From: Planctomycetota bacterium
GTDB taxonomy: Bacteria > Planctomycetota > J058
Length of the DNA: 64,000 bases
Assembly (NCBI GenBank): GCA_023954375.1
Contig: JAMLIC010000024.1
Coordinates: forward strand, 62,001 to 126,000
Reading direction: 5' to 3'
In this document: piece after piece, positions 17,320-26,263 of the stretch
Layout of the letters: each line of letters starts with the position of its first letter
Position numbering within the stretch: position 1 is the stretch's first letter
Notes under the pieces: generated by a model
Database searches by the model: none
Told to the model about the DNA's origin: nothing
The model's input: the letters and a program-made list of their open reading frames with translations, nothing else
Translations under genes and position numbers: made by a program

Positions 17320-18048
17320 ATGACCGACCAGCCGAGCTCGACCACGCCCGCGCGCGCGGAGACGCGCAGCGTCGTGATCCGCTCGCGCCCGAAGGTCGTG
17401 TTCCTCTACCCCACGTTCCTGGCCGCGCTCCTGGCGGGGATCTGGACCTGGATCGAGCTGGCCTCGGGCACGCCCCTGGCCGAGGTCTCGCTCACGCCGG
17501 GGCGCATCTTCTGGTGGGTCTTCGCCATCAACCTCGCGGCCATGGCCTTCGACTTCACCCGCGGCGAGTTCGTGGCGCTCGTGCTCTTCTTCGGCGTGAT
17601 CGCCCTGGGGATCGTGCTCCTCGACGAGCGCTGGCGCTTCGTCGGGCCGCTGCGCGAGGTCCTCGCGCACGTCGAGCTGCGCGCGCACCCGCACCTCTAC
17701 CTGCTCATGGCGCTCGCGCTCGGGGTGATCTTCCTGCTCGTGGTCGTCAACGGGCGCTTCGACTACTGGGAGATCACCCACAACGAGCTCCTGCACCACC
17801 ACGGGATCCTCGGCGACGTGGAGCGCTTCCCCGCGCCCAGCCTGCGCATGACCAAGGAGATCCCGGACCTCTTCGAGTACTGCCTCCTCGGCGCCGGGCG
17901 CCTCGTGCTCCAGCCGCAGGGCGCGGCGCGGGCGATCGTCCTCGAGAACGTGATCCTGGTGAACCGCCTCGAGGCCAGGATCCAGCGCATGCTCGCCCAG
18001 CTCGCCGTGACGATCGAGGCGCCGCCCGGGCGCGGGGGCAAGCCGTGA
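17320..18048 (+). CDS. Four-TM membrane protein with a PH-like cytoplasmic domain
   Basis: A 242-residue protein. Four hydrophobic segments are visible: about residues 26-47, 63-80, 85-103 and 126-146. The C-terminal part (YWEITHNELLHHHGILGDVERF, a short strand pattern continuing to RAIVLENVILVNR) resembles bacterial PH-like domains, followed by an amphipathic helix. No named family was recognised. It begins the chemosensory operon and its stop overlaps the GTG of the FHA gene by four bases. Its placement suggests a membrane anchor or input component of the signalling complex; this is inference. Confidence 0.75.
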   Translation: MTDQPSSTTPARAETRSVVIRSRPKVVFLYPTFLAALLAGIWTWIELASGTPLAEVSLTPGRIFWWVFAINLAAMAFDFTRGEFVALVLFFGVIALGIVLLDERWRFVGPLREVLAHVELRAHPHLYLLMALALGVIFLLVVVNGRFDYWEITHNELLHHHGILGDVERFPAPSLRMTKEIPDLFEYCLLGAGRLVLQPQGAARAIVLENVILVNRLEARIQRMLAQLAVTIEAPPGRGGKP

Positions 18049-18617
18049 GCGGCACGGGCGAGCGGATCGAGGACTTCATCGAGGCGACCCGCGCGCACAC
18101 CAACCAGGCCGGCTTCGTCGCCGCGTTCCCCCACCCGTTCCTCGTGCGCGAGGCGACGGCGGCGGGCGAGCCCCCCGCCGCGGGGGAGGACCGCCGCACC
18201 GCCCGGGTGAGCCGGGTGGCCCCGCCCGTGGGGGACGACTTCGCCCGGCAGGACGTGTGGATCTACCGCGTGCGCCCGCGCGCCGTCGGCGACGGCCCCG
18301 TGACGCTGGGCCGCGACGCGGGCTGCGACGTGGTCGTCGACGACCCCACGGTCTCGCTCGTGCACGCCCGCATCTCCCACGGGCCCGCGGCGGCCGACGA
18401 CGACGACGACGACGGGCCGCGCTACTTCGTGTGCGACGTGGGCTCGAGCAACGGCACCTTCGTCGACGGGGCGCAGGCGCCGGCCGAGCGGCCGGTCGCC
18501 CTGGAGGACCAGGGCAGCGTGCGGTTCGGGCCGCAGGCGAAGTTCCAGTTCTTCACCGCCGGCGGCTTCTTCCAGTTCCTCGACTTCTACCGGCGCATCA
18601 AGAAGAGGGGCACGTGA
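18045..18617 (+). CDS. FHA-domain protein of the chemosensory operon
   Basis: A 190-residue soluble protein starting with GTG, overlapping the previous stop. The C-terminal half is a forkhead-associated domain: VTLGRDAGCDVVVDDPTVS, then HARI and DVGSSNGTFVDG, with a run of six Asp residues in one loop. FHA domains bind phosphothreonine, so the protein can link Ser/Thr kinase output to the chemosensory proteins encoded downstream. The N-terminal 60 residues (ERIEDFIEATRAHTNQAGF) are not recognised. Its stop overlaps the MCP start. Confidence 0.9.
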   Translation: MSGTGERIEDFIEATRAHTNQAGFVAAFPHPFLVREATAAGEPPAAGEDRRTARVSRVAPPVGDDFARQDVWIYRVRPRAVGDGPVTLGRDAGCDVVVDDPTVSLVHARISHGPAAADDDDDDGPRYFVCDVGSSNGTFVDGAQAPAERPVALEDQGSVRFGPQAKFQFFTAGGFFQFLDFYRRIKKRGT

Positions 18618-20149
18618 CAGCGTTCTGGTCCAGCCTCACGCTCCTGCAGCGCGTCCTGGCGGCGTCGTTCCTGGGCCTCGCGATCGGGCTCTGCGGCGCC
18701 GCGGCGGTCGGCGGGCTGATCAAGGGCGCCGGGCTCGGCACGCAGGTCCTCATGACGGCGATCGCCGCCGCGGTCCCCTGGGCGCTCGTGGTGCTGGTCG
18801 TCCGCGGGCAGGTCGTCGACCCGATCCGCGGCCTCGCCGCGCTCACGGTCGAGCTCGCCCGCGAGGGCGACCTGGGGCGCGCGCGCGAGGGGGTCACGCG
18901 CCTCCAGGTGCTCCTCGGGCCCGGCGGGCAGAGCGAGCTCGACGAGGCCGTGGCCGCGTTCGACCGCCTCGTGCGCGCCCAGGAGGTCCTGGCCGAGCAG
19001 GCGCGCGCGATCGCCCAGGACGACCTGTGGAACCAGGCGCTCGAGTCGAGCGAGGTCAGGGGCGACCTGGCGCAGGTGTTCCGGCAGATGGTGCAGTTCC
19101 TGCGCGGGCTGTCGATCCACGTCAACCGGATCGCCCTCGGCGACCTCTCGGCGCCGGAGCGCCAGCTGGGCATGGGCAGCCTCGGCTCGGCCACGCGCAA
19201 GACGACCGAGAAGCTGAAGCTGCTGCTCGACCAGCTGAGCACGGCCAGCAACAAGATCGACGGCTCGGCGCGCTCGCTCCAGGGCGCGTCGCGCGACCAG
19301 GCCGCCTCGGCGACGCAGCAGGCCGCCGCGATCACCGAGACCATGGCGACCATGGAGGAGCTCGCCGCCTCGTCGGGGCACATCGCCGACATCGCCAAGA
19401 ACGTCGTGCAGCTGGCCGACGAGTCGCTCAAGAGCGCGCAGCTGGGCAACCAGGCGGTCGGCGACGTCGGCGCCGGCATGGACGAGGTCCTCCTGGCCAC
19501 GCAGGAGGGCGCGCAGCGCCTCCTCGACCTGGGCGAGAAGTCGCGCTCGATCGGCAAGGTCGCCGACCTGATCCGCGGGATCGCCGAGCAGTCGAAGTTC
19601 CTGGCCCTCAACGCGGCGATCGAGGCCGCGCGCGCCGGCGAGGCCGGCCGCGGGTTCGCCGTCGTCGCCGAGGAGGTGCGCAACCTCGCCAACCACGTCG
19701 TGGAGTCGACGACCGAGATCGAGGGGCTGATCGCCGAGATCCAGTCGGAGATCAACGCCGCCGTGATCGCCTCCGAGGAGGGGGTCAAGCGCGCCGAGCG
19801 CGGGCGCGAGCTGACCAAGCGCTCGCAGGAGTGCCTGGTGCGGATCACCGGGATCACCGAGCGGTCGACCGACGCCGCGCGGCAGATCGAGCTGGCCACG
19901 AACCAGCAGCGCAGCGCGAGCAACCAGGTGGCCACCGCCGTGCGCGAGGTGGCCGGGGCGTCGGAGGAGGTCGCCAACGGCGCCAAGCGCGTCACGAACC
20001 TCTCGAACGAGCTGGCCGCGCTGGCCCACGACCTGCAGAACGTGATCCAGACCTTCGAGCGGCCCGACGCCAAGCGCCCGGCCGGCGCGGCGGCGCCGCC
20101 CGCCCCGCTCGAGGCGACGTACGACCTGGAGGCGCTCCGGCGTGGATGA
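18614..20149 (+). CDS. Methyl-accepting chemotaxis protein lacking a periplasmic sensor domain
   Basis: A 511-residue protein. Two N-terminal membrane helices (about 12-35 and 43-64) are separated by only a few residues, so there is no external sensing domain. A HAMP-like and linker region (to about 200) is followed by a long coiled-coil signalling domain with tip sequence GIAEQSKFLALNAAIEAARA (about 323-342) and GFAVVAEEVRNLA. SKF replaces the more usual TNL at the tip. Signal input must therefore be membrane-internal or cytoplasmic, perhaps through the adjacent membrane and FHA proteins. GTG start overlaps the FHA stop; the end overlaps cheW. Confidence 0.95.
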   Translation: MTAFWSSLTLLQRVLAASFLGLAIGLCGAAAVGGLIKGAGLGTQVLMTAIAAAVPWALVVLVVRGQVVDPIRGLAALTVELAREGDLGRAREGVTRLQVLLGPGGQSELDEAVAAFDRLVRAQEVLAEQARAIAQDDLWNQALESSEVRGDLAQVFRQMVQFLRGLSIHVNRIALGDLSAPERQLGMGSLGSATRKTTEKLKLLLDQLSTASNKIDGSARSLQGASRDQAASATQQAAAITETMATMEELAASSGHIADIAKNVVQLADESLKSAQLGNQAVGDVGAGMDEVLLATQEGAQRLLDLGEKSRSIGKVADLIRGIAEQSKFLALNAAIEAARAGEAGRGFAVVAEEVRNLANHVVESTTEIEGLIAEIQSEINAAVIASEEGVKRAERGRELTKRSQECLVRITGITERSTDAARQIELATNQQRSASNQVATAVREVAGASEEVANGAKRVTNLSNELAALAHDLQNVIQTFERPDAKRPAGAAAPPAPLEATYDLEALRRG

Positions 20150-20675
20150 CCGGCGCGACGTCGGCGCCCCCGTCGACGACCTGCTCGCCCGGGCCGACCG
20201 AGAGCGCCGGGGCGGCGGCCAGGCCCGCGCGGCGGAGGAGTACCAGATCATCCGCTTCGTGGCCGGCGGGCGGCCCTTCGCCGTGCCGATCGAGGGGGTC
20301 GAGCGCACCGAGCGCGTGCCGACGATCACGCCCGTGCCCCGCGCGCCGGCGTTCGTGCGCGGGGTGGCCAGCCTGCGCGGCGGGATCGTGTGCGTGGTCG
20401 ACCTCCACCGCCTGCTCACGGAGCAGGCGGCGCCGGCCGGGGACGCGCGCAGCCTGCTGGTCCTGCAGGACCACTCCGGCCGGCGGCTGGGCGTGCTCTC
20501 GGGCTCGCTGCCGGACTTCGAGCGCGTCCGCCGCGACCAGACGTTGCGGGCCCCGGCCGCCGAGGTCGACGTCTACCACGGGGCGGTCGAGCGGGACGCC
20601 GAGCTGGTCGGCGTCCTCGACCCCACGAAGCTGTTCGACCACCTGGAGACGCTGCTCGGTGATGGCGGAGCGTGA
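20142..20675 (+). CDS. cheW: CheW chemotaxis coupling protein
   Basis: A 177-residue protein. After a charged N-terminal extension of about 32 residues, a CheW domain is clear: YQIIRFVAGGRPFAVPIEGV, TPVPRAPAFVRGVASLRGGI and VCVVDLHRLL. It couples the MCP to CheA in the cytoplasmic array. The GTG at 20142 overlaps the end of the MCP gene by eight bases, and its own end overlaps the next start by 14 bases. Length is slightly above the family norm because of the extension. Confidence 0.93.
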   Translation: MDDRRDVGAPVDDLLARADRERRGGGQARAAEEYQIIRFVAGGRPFAVPIEGVERTERVPTITPVPRAPAFVRGVASLRGGIVCVVDLHRLLTEQAAPAGDARSLLVLQDHSGRRLGVLSGSLPDFERVRRDQTLRAPAAEVDVYHGAVERDAELVGVLDPTKLFDHLETLLGDGGA

Positions 20676-21156
20676 CCTGCGGCCGCTCGGCGGGCTCGGC
20701 GTTCGGCCGGCGGCGTCATTCGACGCCGCAGGGCGGGCGGCGGACGGGCGCGCGTCGCTGCTCCTGTGCGCCGCCGGCCCGCACCGGCTCGTGTTCGACC
20801 TGCGCTCGCTCCGCCACGTCGAGGCCGTCGAGGAGGACGTCCCCCTCCTCCCCGGAGCCCAGGACGTCCACCCGGCGGACGAGGTCGACCTGCGGCGGCT
20901 GCTCGGGGTGGTCGCGGGGCCGCCGCAGGCCCTCCTCTACGCGCTCGAAGGCGACCCGCGCCTGCGCCGCGTGACGGTCGACGCGGGCAGCCTCCGCCTG
21001 CGCAGCGTCCCGCTCGGCGCGGTCCAGCCGCTCCCGGCCGTCCTCGCCCGGGCCGCCGCCCTCCAGGCGCTCCGCGGGGTCGTCGAGCTCGACGGGGGGC
21101 CGCTCGCGTGGCTCGTCGACCCGACCCGCCTGCCGGCGCCGGGAGGCCCGGCGTGA
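20662..21156 (+). CDS. Divergent CheW-like protein
   Basis: A 164-residue protein beginning at ATG 20662 inside cheW. The strand pattern LLLCAAGPHRLVFDLRSLRHVEAVEE resembles the first half of a CheW domain, and VVELDGGPLAWLVDP resembles its end, but the usual central VRGxxxLRGxxxxVxDL segment is replaced by DEVDLRRLLGVV. It lies exactly between cheW and cheA in an unbroken overlapping operon. It could be a second coupling protein or an array-modulating paralogue; the assignment rests on weak similarity plus position. Confidence 0.7.
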   Translation: MAERDLRPLGGLGVRPAASFDAAGRAADGRASLLLCAAGPHRLVFDLRSLRHVEAVEEDVPLLPGAQDVHPADEVDLRRLLGVVAGPPQALLYALEGDPRLRRVTVDAGSLRLRSVPLGAVQPLPAVLARAAALQALRGVVELDGGPLAWLVDPTRLPAPGGPA

Positions 21157-23369
21157 GCCAGGACGACGACGAGCTGCAGGAGTTCCTGGAGATCTTCCGC
21201 GAGGAGTCGGCCGACCGGCTGGTGAACGTCTCGCGCATGCTCGAGGCGCTCGCCGGCGGGGCGGACGCCGGGCCCCACCTGGACGAGGTCGACCGGGAGC
21301 TGCACACGATCAAGGGCTCGGCCCGCCTGCTGGGCTTCGCCGCCCTGGGCAAGCTGGTCCATGACCTCGAGGGGCTCGCCCGGGCCTATCGCGCGCGGCC
21401 GGCGCTGGGGCTCGCGCTCCTCGTCGAGGCGACCGACCGGCTCACCACCCTGGTCGAGGAGTCCGGCAAGACCGGCGAGGACCGCACCGACGAGGCCCTG
21501 CACGCGCGGGTGCGGGCCGCGCTGGAGGACGAGCCGCCGGGCGGGGGTGCGCCCGCCCCTGCGCCCGCCCCCGGCCCGCCCGTCGTCGCGGTCGACGGCG
21601 GCGCGCCGGAGCGAGCCCGAGCGGGCGAGGCGGGCGAGGCGGAGCCGGAGCAGGCGCGCGTGGCCGTCGCCGACCCTGAGGACGAGCCGCTCCAGCGCCC
21701 GGCGAGCAAGATCACGACGTCGCGCCACGGGCGCGGCGGGCCGGGCGAGGACGAGCTGGTGCGCGTGCGGGCCTCGCGGCTCGAGGCGCTCGACGCCGTC
21801 GTGAGCGACCTCTCGCTGACCCGCCTGCGCCTGGGCACCTACGAGGAGCGGCTGCGCCGCCTCCTGGGCAGCGTCGAGGAGGGGACGGCCGGGCCCGACG
21901 AGGTCGTCCAGACCCTGCGGCACGTGCTGCACGACTACCGCAGCGACACGATCCAGGTGCACCGCTCGACCCAGCAGCTCCAGCAGCTCGCCGTCGACGT
22001 GCGCCTGCGCCCGGTCGAGCACCTGTTCGGCCACGTCCCCCGCGAGGCGCGCGACCTCGCCCGGCGGCTCGGGAAGCAGGTCTCGGTGCGGATCTCGGGC
22101 GCCGAGACCGAGATGGACCGCGTGATCCTCGACCTGCTCAAGGCGCCGCTCTCGCACCTGATCCGCAACGCCCTGGACCACGGCCTCGAGGCGCCCGACG
22201 AGCGCCGCCGCGCCGGCAAGCCGGAGGAGGGGACGCTGTCGCTGCGCGCCGGTCAGGAGGGCGCGCTCGTGGCGATCCACGTCGAGGACGACGGGCGCGG
22301 GATCGACGCCCGGCGGATCCGGCAGCTCGCCGTCTCCCGCGGGCTCCTCGACCAGGCCCGCGCCGACGCGATGACCGACGAGGACGCGATCCAGCTCGTC
22401 TTCATCCCCGGCTTCAGCACGCGGACGGTGGCCTCCGAGATCTCCGGGCGCGGCGTGGGCATGGACGTCGTGCGCAGCTCGGTCGAGGCCCTCAAGGGCG
22501 ACGTGCGCGTGCAGTCCTGGCCGGGGCGCGGCACGCGCACGACGATCCGCCTGCCGCTCACGCTCCTGATCTCGCGCGTCACGTTCGTGCGCTCGGCGGG
22601 GCTGCAGTTCGCGCTCCCCACCGAGCAGGTGCACGAGTCGGTGCGCCTGGCGGCCGACCGCGTGATCGAGTTCGCCGGCCAGCCGGCGGTGGTCCACGCC
22701 GGCCAGACCCTGCCGCTCGTGCGCCTGGCGCGCGTCCTCTGCCACCGCGAGCTGCCCGACCCGCCGTTCTTGCGCGTGCTGGTCGTGCAGCACGCCGAGA
22801 GCCGCCTGGCGCTCGTCGTCGAGGAGCTCCTCGAGCAGCGCCCCGTCGTCGTCAAGCCGCTGGGCTGGCCCCTCGACCGCGTGCGCTTCATGTCGGGCGC
22901 GATCCACATGCCGAGCGGCGAGGTGGCCCTGCTCCTGCACGTGCCCGACCTGTTCTCGCTCGGCCGCCGCGCCGAGGAGGGGCGCGCCCTGCGCCCCGAC
23001 GACCGGCGCAAGACGGTGCTCGTCGTCGACGACAGCATCGTCAGCCGCCAGATGGTCAGCCGCGTCGTCGAGGGGCTCGGCTTCGACCTGCTCACCGCGC
23101 TCGACGGCATGGACGCCCTGCGCGTGCTCGAGCGCGTGCGGCCCGACCTGATCGTCACCGACGTCGAGATGCCGCGCCTGGGCGGGCTCGGCCTGGCGCG
23201 GCGTCTGCGGCAGGAGCAGCGCCTCTCGGGCGTGCCGATCGTGATCGTCAGCAGCCGCGGCTCCGAGGCGGACCGTCAGGCCGGCCTGGAGGCGGGGGCC
23301 GACGCCTACCTGGCGAAGGCGGACTTCAACGAGGCCTCCTTCCGGACGATCGTCGAGCGCCTCCTGTGA
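21153..23369 (+). CDS. cheA: Chemotaxis histidine kinase CheA with C-terminal receiver domain
   Basis: A 738-residue hybrid. Domains in order: Hpt (about 1-110) with phospho-accepting H51 in ELHTIKGSARLLG; a Pro/Ala-rich linker with no obvious P2 domain; dimerisation and HATPase regions (about 215-465) with HLIRNALDHGLEAP, DDGRGIDA and GRGVGMDVVRSSVEAL; a CheW-like domain (about 470-610); and a receiver (about 620-738) with VVDDS, phospho-acceptor D670 (TDVEMPRLGG) and K in LAKAD. No separate cheY lies in the operon, so the fused receiver may be output or phosphate sink. The GTG overlaps the previous stop. Confidence 0.95.
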   Translation: MSQDDDELQEFLEIFREESADRLVNVSRMLEALAGGADAGPHLDEVDRELHTIKGSARLLGFAALGKLVHDLEGLARAYRARPALGLALLVEATDRLTTLVEESGKTGEDRTDEALHARVRAALEDEPPGGGAPAPAPAPGPPVVAVDGGAPERARAGEAGEAEPEQARVAVADPEDEPLQRPASKITTSRHGRGGPGEDELVRVRASRLEALDAVVSDLSLTRLRLGTYEERLRRLLGSVEEGTAGPDEVVQTLRHVLHDYRSDTIQVHRSTQQLQQLAVDVRLRPVEHLFGHVPREARDLARRLGKQVSVRISGAETEMDRVILDLLKAPLSHLIRNALDHGLEAPDERRRAGKPEEGTLSLRAGQEGALVAIHVEDDGRGIDARRIRQLAVSRGLLDQARADAMTDEDAIQLVFIPGFSTRTVASEISGRGVGMDVVRSSVEALKGDVRVQSWPGRGTRTTIRLPLTLLISRVTFVRSAGLQFALPTEQVHESVRLAADRVIEFAGQPAVVHAGQTLPLVRLARVLCHRELPDPPFLRVLVVQHAESRLALVVEELLEQRPVVVKPLGWPLDRVRFMSGAIHMPSGEVALLLHVPDLFSLGRRAEEGRALRPDDRRKTVLVVDDSIVSRQMVSRVVEGLGFDLLTALDGMDALRVLERVRPDLIVTDVEMPRLGGLGLARRLRQEQRLSGVPIVIVSSRGSEADRQAGLEAGADAYLAKADFNEASFRTIVERLL

Positions 23370-24427
23370 CCGAGCGCGTCCGCGTCCTCATCGTCGACGA
23401 CAGCCGCACGCACCGGGCGGCGCTGCGGGCGCTGCTCGAGCGGCAGCCCGAGGTGGAGGTCGTCGGGTCGGCGTCGGACGGGCTCGAGGCGCTGGCGGCC
23501 GCGCACGACCTCCGGCCCGCCGTGATCCTCATGGACGTGCGCATGCCGCGCCTCGACGGGCTCGAGGCCACGCGGCGGATCATGGCCGACCGGCCCACGC
23601 CGATCCTGCTCATGACCGCGGCCGACAACCTGACGAGCGACGTCGACCTCGCGCTGCGGGCGCTGGAGTACGGGGCCCTCGACCTGATCGCCAAGCCCGA
23701 GCTGTCCCCGGGGGGCGAGGCGGCGGCGGGCCGGGCGCTGGCGGCGCGCCTGCGCCTCCTCGCCGGCGTGCCGGTGATCTCGCACCCGCGCGGGAGGGCC
23801 CGCCTGCGGCGCCCGTCGTCGGACGAGGGGTCGAACCAGGAGAAGACCACGTTCCACCGGCGGGCGAACCGGGTGATCGGCGTCGTCGCCTCGACCGGCG
23901 GTCCGAGCGCCCTCAAGGTGCTCCTCTCGGCGCTGCCCACCGACCTCAAGGCGGCCGTGGTCGTCGTCCAGCACATCGACGCCGCCTTCGAGGACGGCCT
24001 CGTCCGCTGGCTCGACGAGGAGTGCCCGCTCACCGTCGTCACGCCGCGCGACGGGCAGGACCTGTTCCAGGGGACGGTCTACGTGGCGCCCCAGCGGCGG
24101 TTCTGCGAGGTGACCGAGCGCCGGCGCCTGGCCCTGCTCGAGGAGCCGTTCGCCGCCGGGAGCCACTGCCCGAGCGGCGACCGCCTGCTGGAGAGCCTCG
24201 CGCGCGCCTATGGCCCGGGCGGCATCGGCGTGGTCCTCACCGGCATGGGGGCCGACGGCGCGAAGGGCCTCCTCGCCCTGCGCCGCGCCGGCGGCGTGAC
24301 GATCGCGCAGGACGAGGCCACGTCGGTGATCTACGGCATGCCGCACGCCGCCGCGCAGGCCGGCGCCGCGCAGCGCGTCCTGCCGCTCGACCGGATCGCG
24401 CCCGCCCTCGTGGAGGCGCTCCCGTGA
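23366..24427 (+). CDS. cheB: Chemotaxis response regulator and protein-glutamate methylesterase CheB
   Basis: A 353-residue protein. The N-terminal receiver has DDS, phospho-acceptor D57 (LMDVRMPRLDG) and K in IAKPE. The C-terminal esterase has the catalytic residues S176 (ASTGGPSAL), H203 (VQHID) and D297 (GMGADG). It removes methyl groups from MCP glutamates and deamidates glutamines, resetting receptor sensitivity when phosphorylated by CheA. GTG start overlaps the cheA stop and its stop overlaps the cheR start by four bases. Confidence 0.95.
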   Translation: MTERVRVLIVDDSRTHRAALRALLERQPEVEVVGSASDGLEALAAAHDLRPAVILMDVRMPRLDGLEATRRIMADRPTPILLMTAADNLTSDVDLALRALEYGALDLIAKPELSPGGEAAAGRALAARLRLLAGVPVISHPRGRARLRRPSSDEGSNQEKTTFHRRANRVIGVVASTGGPSALKVLLSALPTDLKAAVVVVQHIDAAFEDGLVRWLDEECPLTVVTPRDGQDLFQGTVYVAPQRRFCEVTERRRLALLEEPFAAGSHCPSGDRLLESLARAYGPGGIGVVLTGMGADGAKGLLALRRAGGVTIAQDEATSVIYGMPHAAAQAGAAQRVLPLDRIAPALVEALP

Positions 24428-26187
24428 TCGTCCCGGGGGAGGAGGTCTTCCGGGCGTTCCTGCAGCGGCGCACCGGGTTCGTCATGCCGGAGGACCGCTG
24501 GCGCTTCCTCGCGCCGCGCTTCCTGGGGCGGCTCGGCGACCGGGGCTTCCACGACGTCGCGGCGTTCGTCCGCTACCTCGAGCACGACCCGCGCGGGCGG
24601 ACGGAGCTGGAGGAGATCTACAACATCCTCACCGTGCGGAAGACGAGCTTCTTCCGCAACCCCGGCACGTTCGACGCGCTCGCGCGCGAGGTCCTCCCGC
24701 GGCTCCTGTGCGGGCGGTCGTCGCGCCTGCCGGTCTCGATCTGGAGCGCCGGCTGCTCGACCGGCGAGGAGGCCCACTCGCTGGCGATCGTCGCCGAGGC
24801 GGCGCTCGGGCCCCACGAGCAGCCCTACCACGTGCTCGCGACCGACATCGTGAAGGAGGCGCTGGCCCGCGGGCGGCAGGGGGTCTACCCCGAGGCGGCC
24901 CTGCAGGACGTGCCCGCCGCCTACCGCGGCCACCTGCGCCGCTCGGGCGGCCACCTGGCCGTCGACGAGCGGGTGCGGGGGCGCGTCGAGTTCGCCGTGC
25001 ACAACCTCGTCCATGACGCCGCGCCGCTCCCGGCGACGGGGGCGTGGGACGTGATCTTCTGCCGCAACGTCCTCATCTACTTCTCGCTCGAGCAGGCGCG
25101 CGCGATCATCGAGAAGTTCGCCCGCGTGCTCGCGCCGGGCGGCGCGCTGTTCCTCGGCAGCGCCGAGGTGTTCTTCGACATGGAGCCCGAGTACGAGGTC
25201 GTCTTCTCGGGCGACACCTTCTACTACCGCCGGCGCGCCGCCGCCCGCGCGCACCCGGCGAGCGCGCCGACGCCCGCGCCGGTCGACGCGCCGATCGCCG
25301 CGCCGACGCCGCCGCCGCGGAGCGACGCGTGGGCCGAGACGCGCGCCGCCCCGCGGCCGTCGACCGCCGACACGCCGACGCGCACCGTGAGGCGCCCCCC
25401 CGCGCGCGGCCCGCGCGGCGAGAGCGGGCGCTGGCGCCGCCCCTCGGACGCGCCGCGCCCGGCGCGCGACGCCTGGGCCGTCCACGACGCGCCGACGGCG
25501 CGTATCCAGGGCGGGACCGGCGACACGCCGACGCGGGCGTTCTCGCGCGGGTGGCCGTCAGCGGGCCCCGGCGTCGGCCCGGCGCCCGACGGCGGCGACG
25601 GACCGGTCGACGAGACCCGCGCCGACCTGCGCATCGCGGGCGCGCTGCCGCTCGACCAGGTGCTGGAGGCCGAGCGGCGCCTCGAGGCCGACGACCGCGA
25701 GGGGGCGGCCCGGGTCCTGCGCGCCGCGATCACCCGCGCCCCGCGGTGGGCCAGGCCGCGCGTGCTCCTGGCCCGCGTCTACCAGCTCTCGGGCCAGACC
25801 GACCACGCCGCGCGCCAGCTCGAGACGGCCGCCGAGGTCGAGCCCCTCGAGCCGCGGGCCCACTTCCTCCTCGGCAAGCTGCGCGCCGAGCAGGGCGACG
25901 CCCCGCGGGCCGAGGAGGCCTTCCGCCGCGCGCTCTACGTGGAGCCCGACTTCCTCGCCGCGCGCCTCGGCCTGGCGGGCGTCTACGAGGGCGCCGGCCG
26001 GGCCGACCGGGCGTGCAAGGAGCTGCGCACCGTGCTCCGCGCCCTGCGCGCGAAGGGCGGCCGCGTCTCGCCGGACGCGCTCGACGGCCTCAGCCCGCAG
26101 GAGCTCCACGCCCGCTGCGAGGCGGCCGTGAGCAAGCTGGGCGGGCGGCTCGACGAGTCGGGGGACGACCTGGGGCGCCTGGGGTGA
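24424..26187 (+). CDS. cheR: CheR methyltransferase fused to a TPR domain
   Basis: A 587-residue protein. The first 270 residues form a complete CheR: an N-terminal helical domain, NILTVRKTSFFRNPGTFDAL, the SAM-binding SIWSAGCSTGEEAHSLAI and VIFCRNVLIYF. A long Pro/Ala/Arg-rich disordered linker (about 275-400) follows, and then TPR-like helices (about 420-560; PRVLLARVYQLSGQTDHAA, AHFLLGKLRAEQGDA). CheR-TPR fusions are known from alternative chemosensory systems such as those of myxobacteria. It methylates receptor glutamates. It is the last gene of the overlapping operon; the next gene has its own promoter-like sequence. Confidence 0.94.
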   Translation: MIVPGEEVFRAFLQRRTGFVMPEDRWRFLAPRFLGRLGDRGFHDVAAFVRYLEHDPRGRTELEEIYNILTVRKTSFFRNPGTFDALAREVLPRLLCGRSSRLPVSIWSAGCSTGEEAHSLAIVAEAALGPHEQPYHVLATDIVKEALARGRQGVYPEAALQDVPAAYRGHLRRSGGHLAVDERVRGRVEFAVHNLVHDAAPLPATGAWDVIFCRNVLIYFSLEQARAIIEKFARVLAPGGALFLGSAEVFFDMEPEYEVVFSGDTFYYRRRAAARAHPASAPTPAPVDAPIAAPTPPPRSDAWAETRAAPRPSTADTPTRTVRRPPARGPRGESGRWRRPSDAPRPARDAWAVHDAPTARIQGGTGDTPTRAFSRGWPSAGPGVGPAPDGGDGPVDETRADLRIAGALPLDQVLEAERRLEADDREGAARVLRAAITRAPRWARPRVLLARVYQLSGQTDHAARQLETAAEVEPLEPRAHFLLGKLRAEQGDAPRAEEAFRRALYVEPDFLAARLGLAGVYEGAGRADRACKELRTVLRALRAKGGRVSPDALDGLSPQELHARCEAAVSKLGGRLDESGDDLGRLG

Positions 26188-26189
26188 TC

Positions 26190-26218
26190 TTGGTCGCGCG
26201 CGGCGCCTGTGTTAGCTT
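26190..26218 (+). promoter_or_regulatory. Possible promoter of the protease-lipoprotein pair
   Basis: TTGGTC (26190-26195) and TAGCTT (26213-26218) with a 17-base spacer lie just after the cheR stop and about 45 bases before the GTG at 26264. The local sequence is lower in G+C than its surroundings. Confidence 0.35.
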
Positions 26219-26263
26219 GTTGCTCCAGCTGCCAGGATAGCCAGGTCGAGACCGAGGGGTAGG

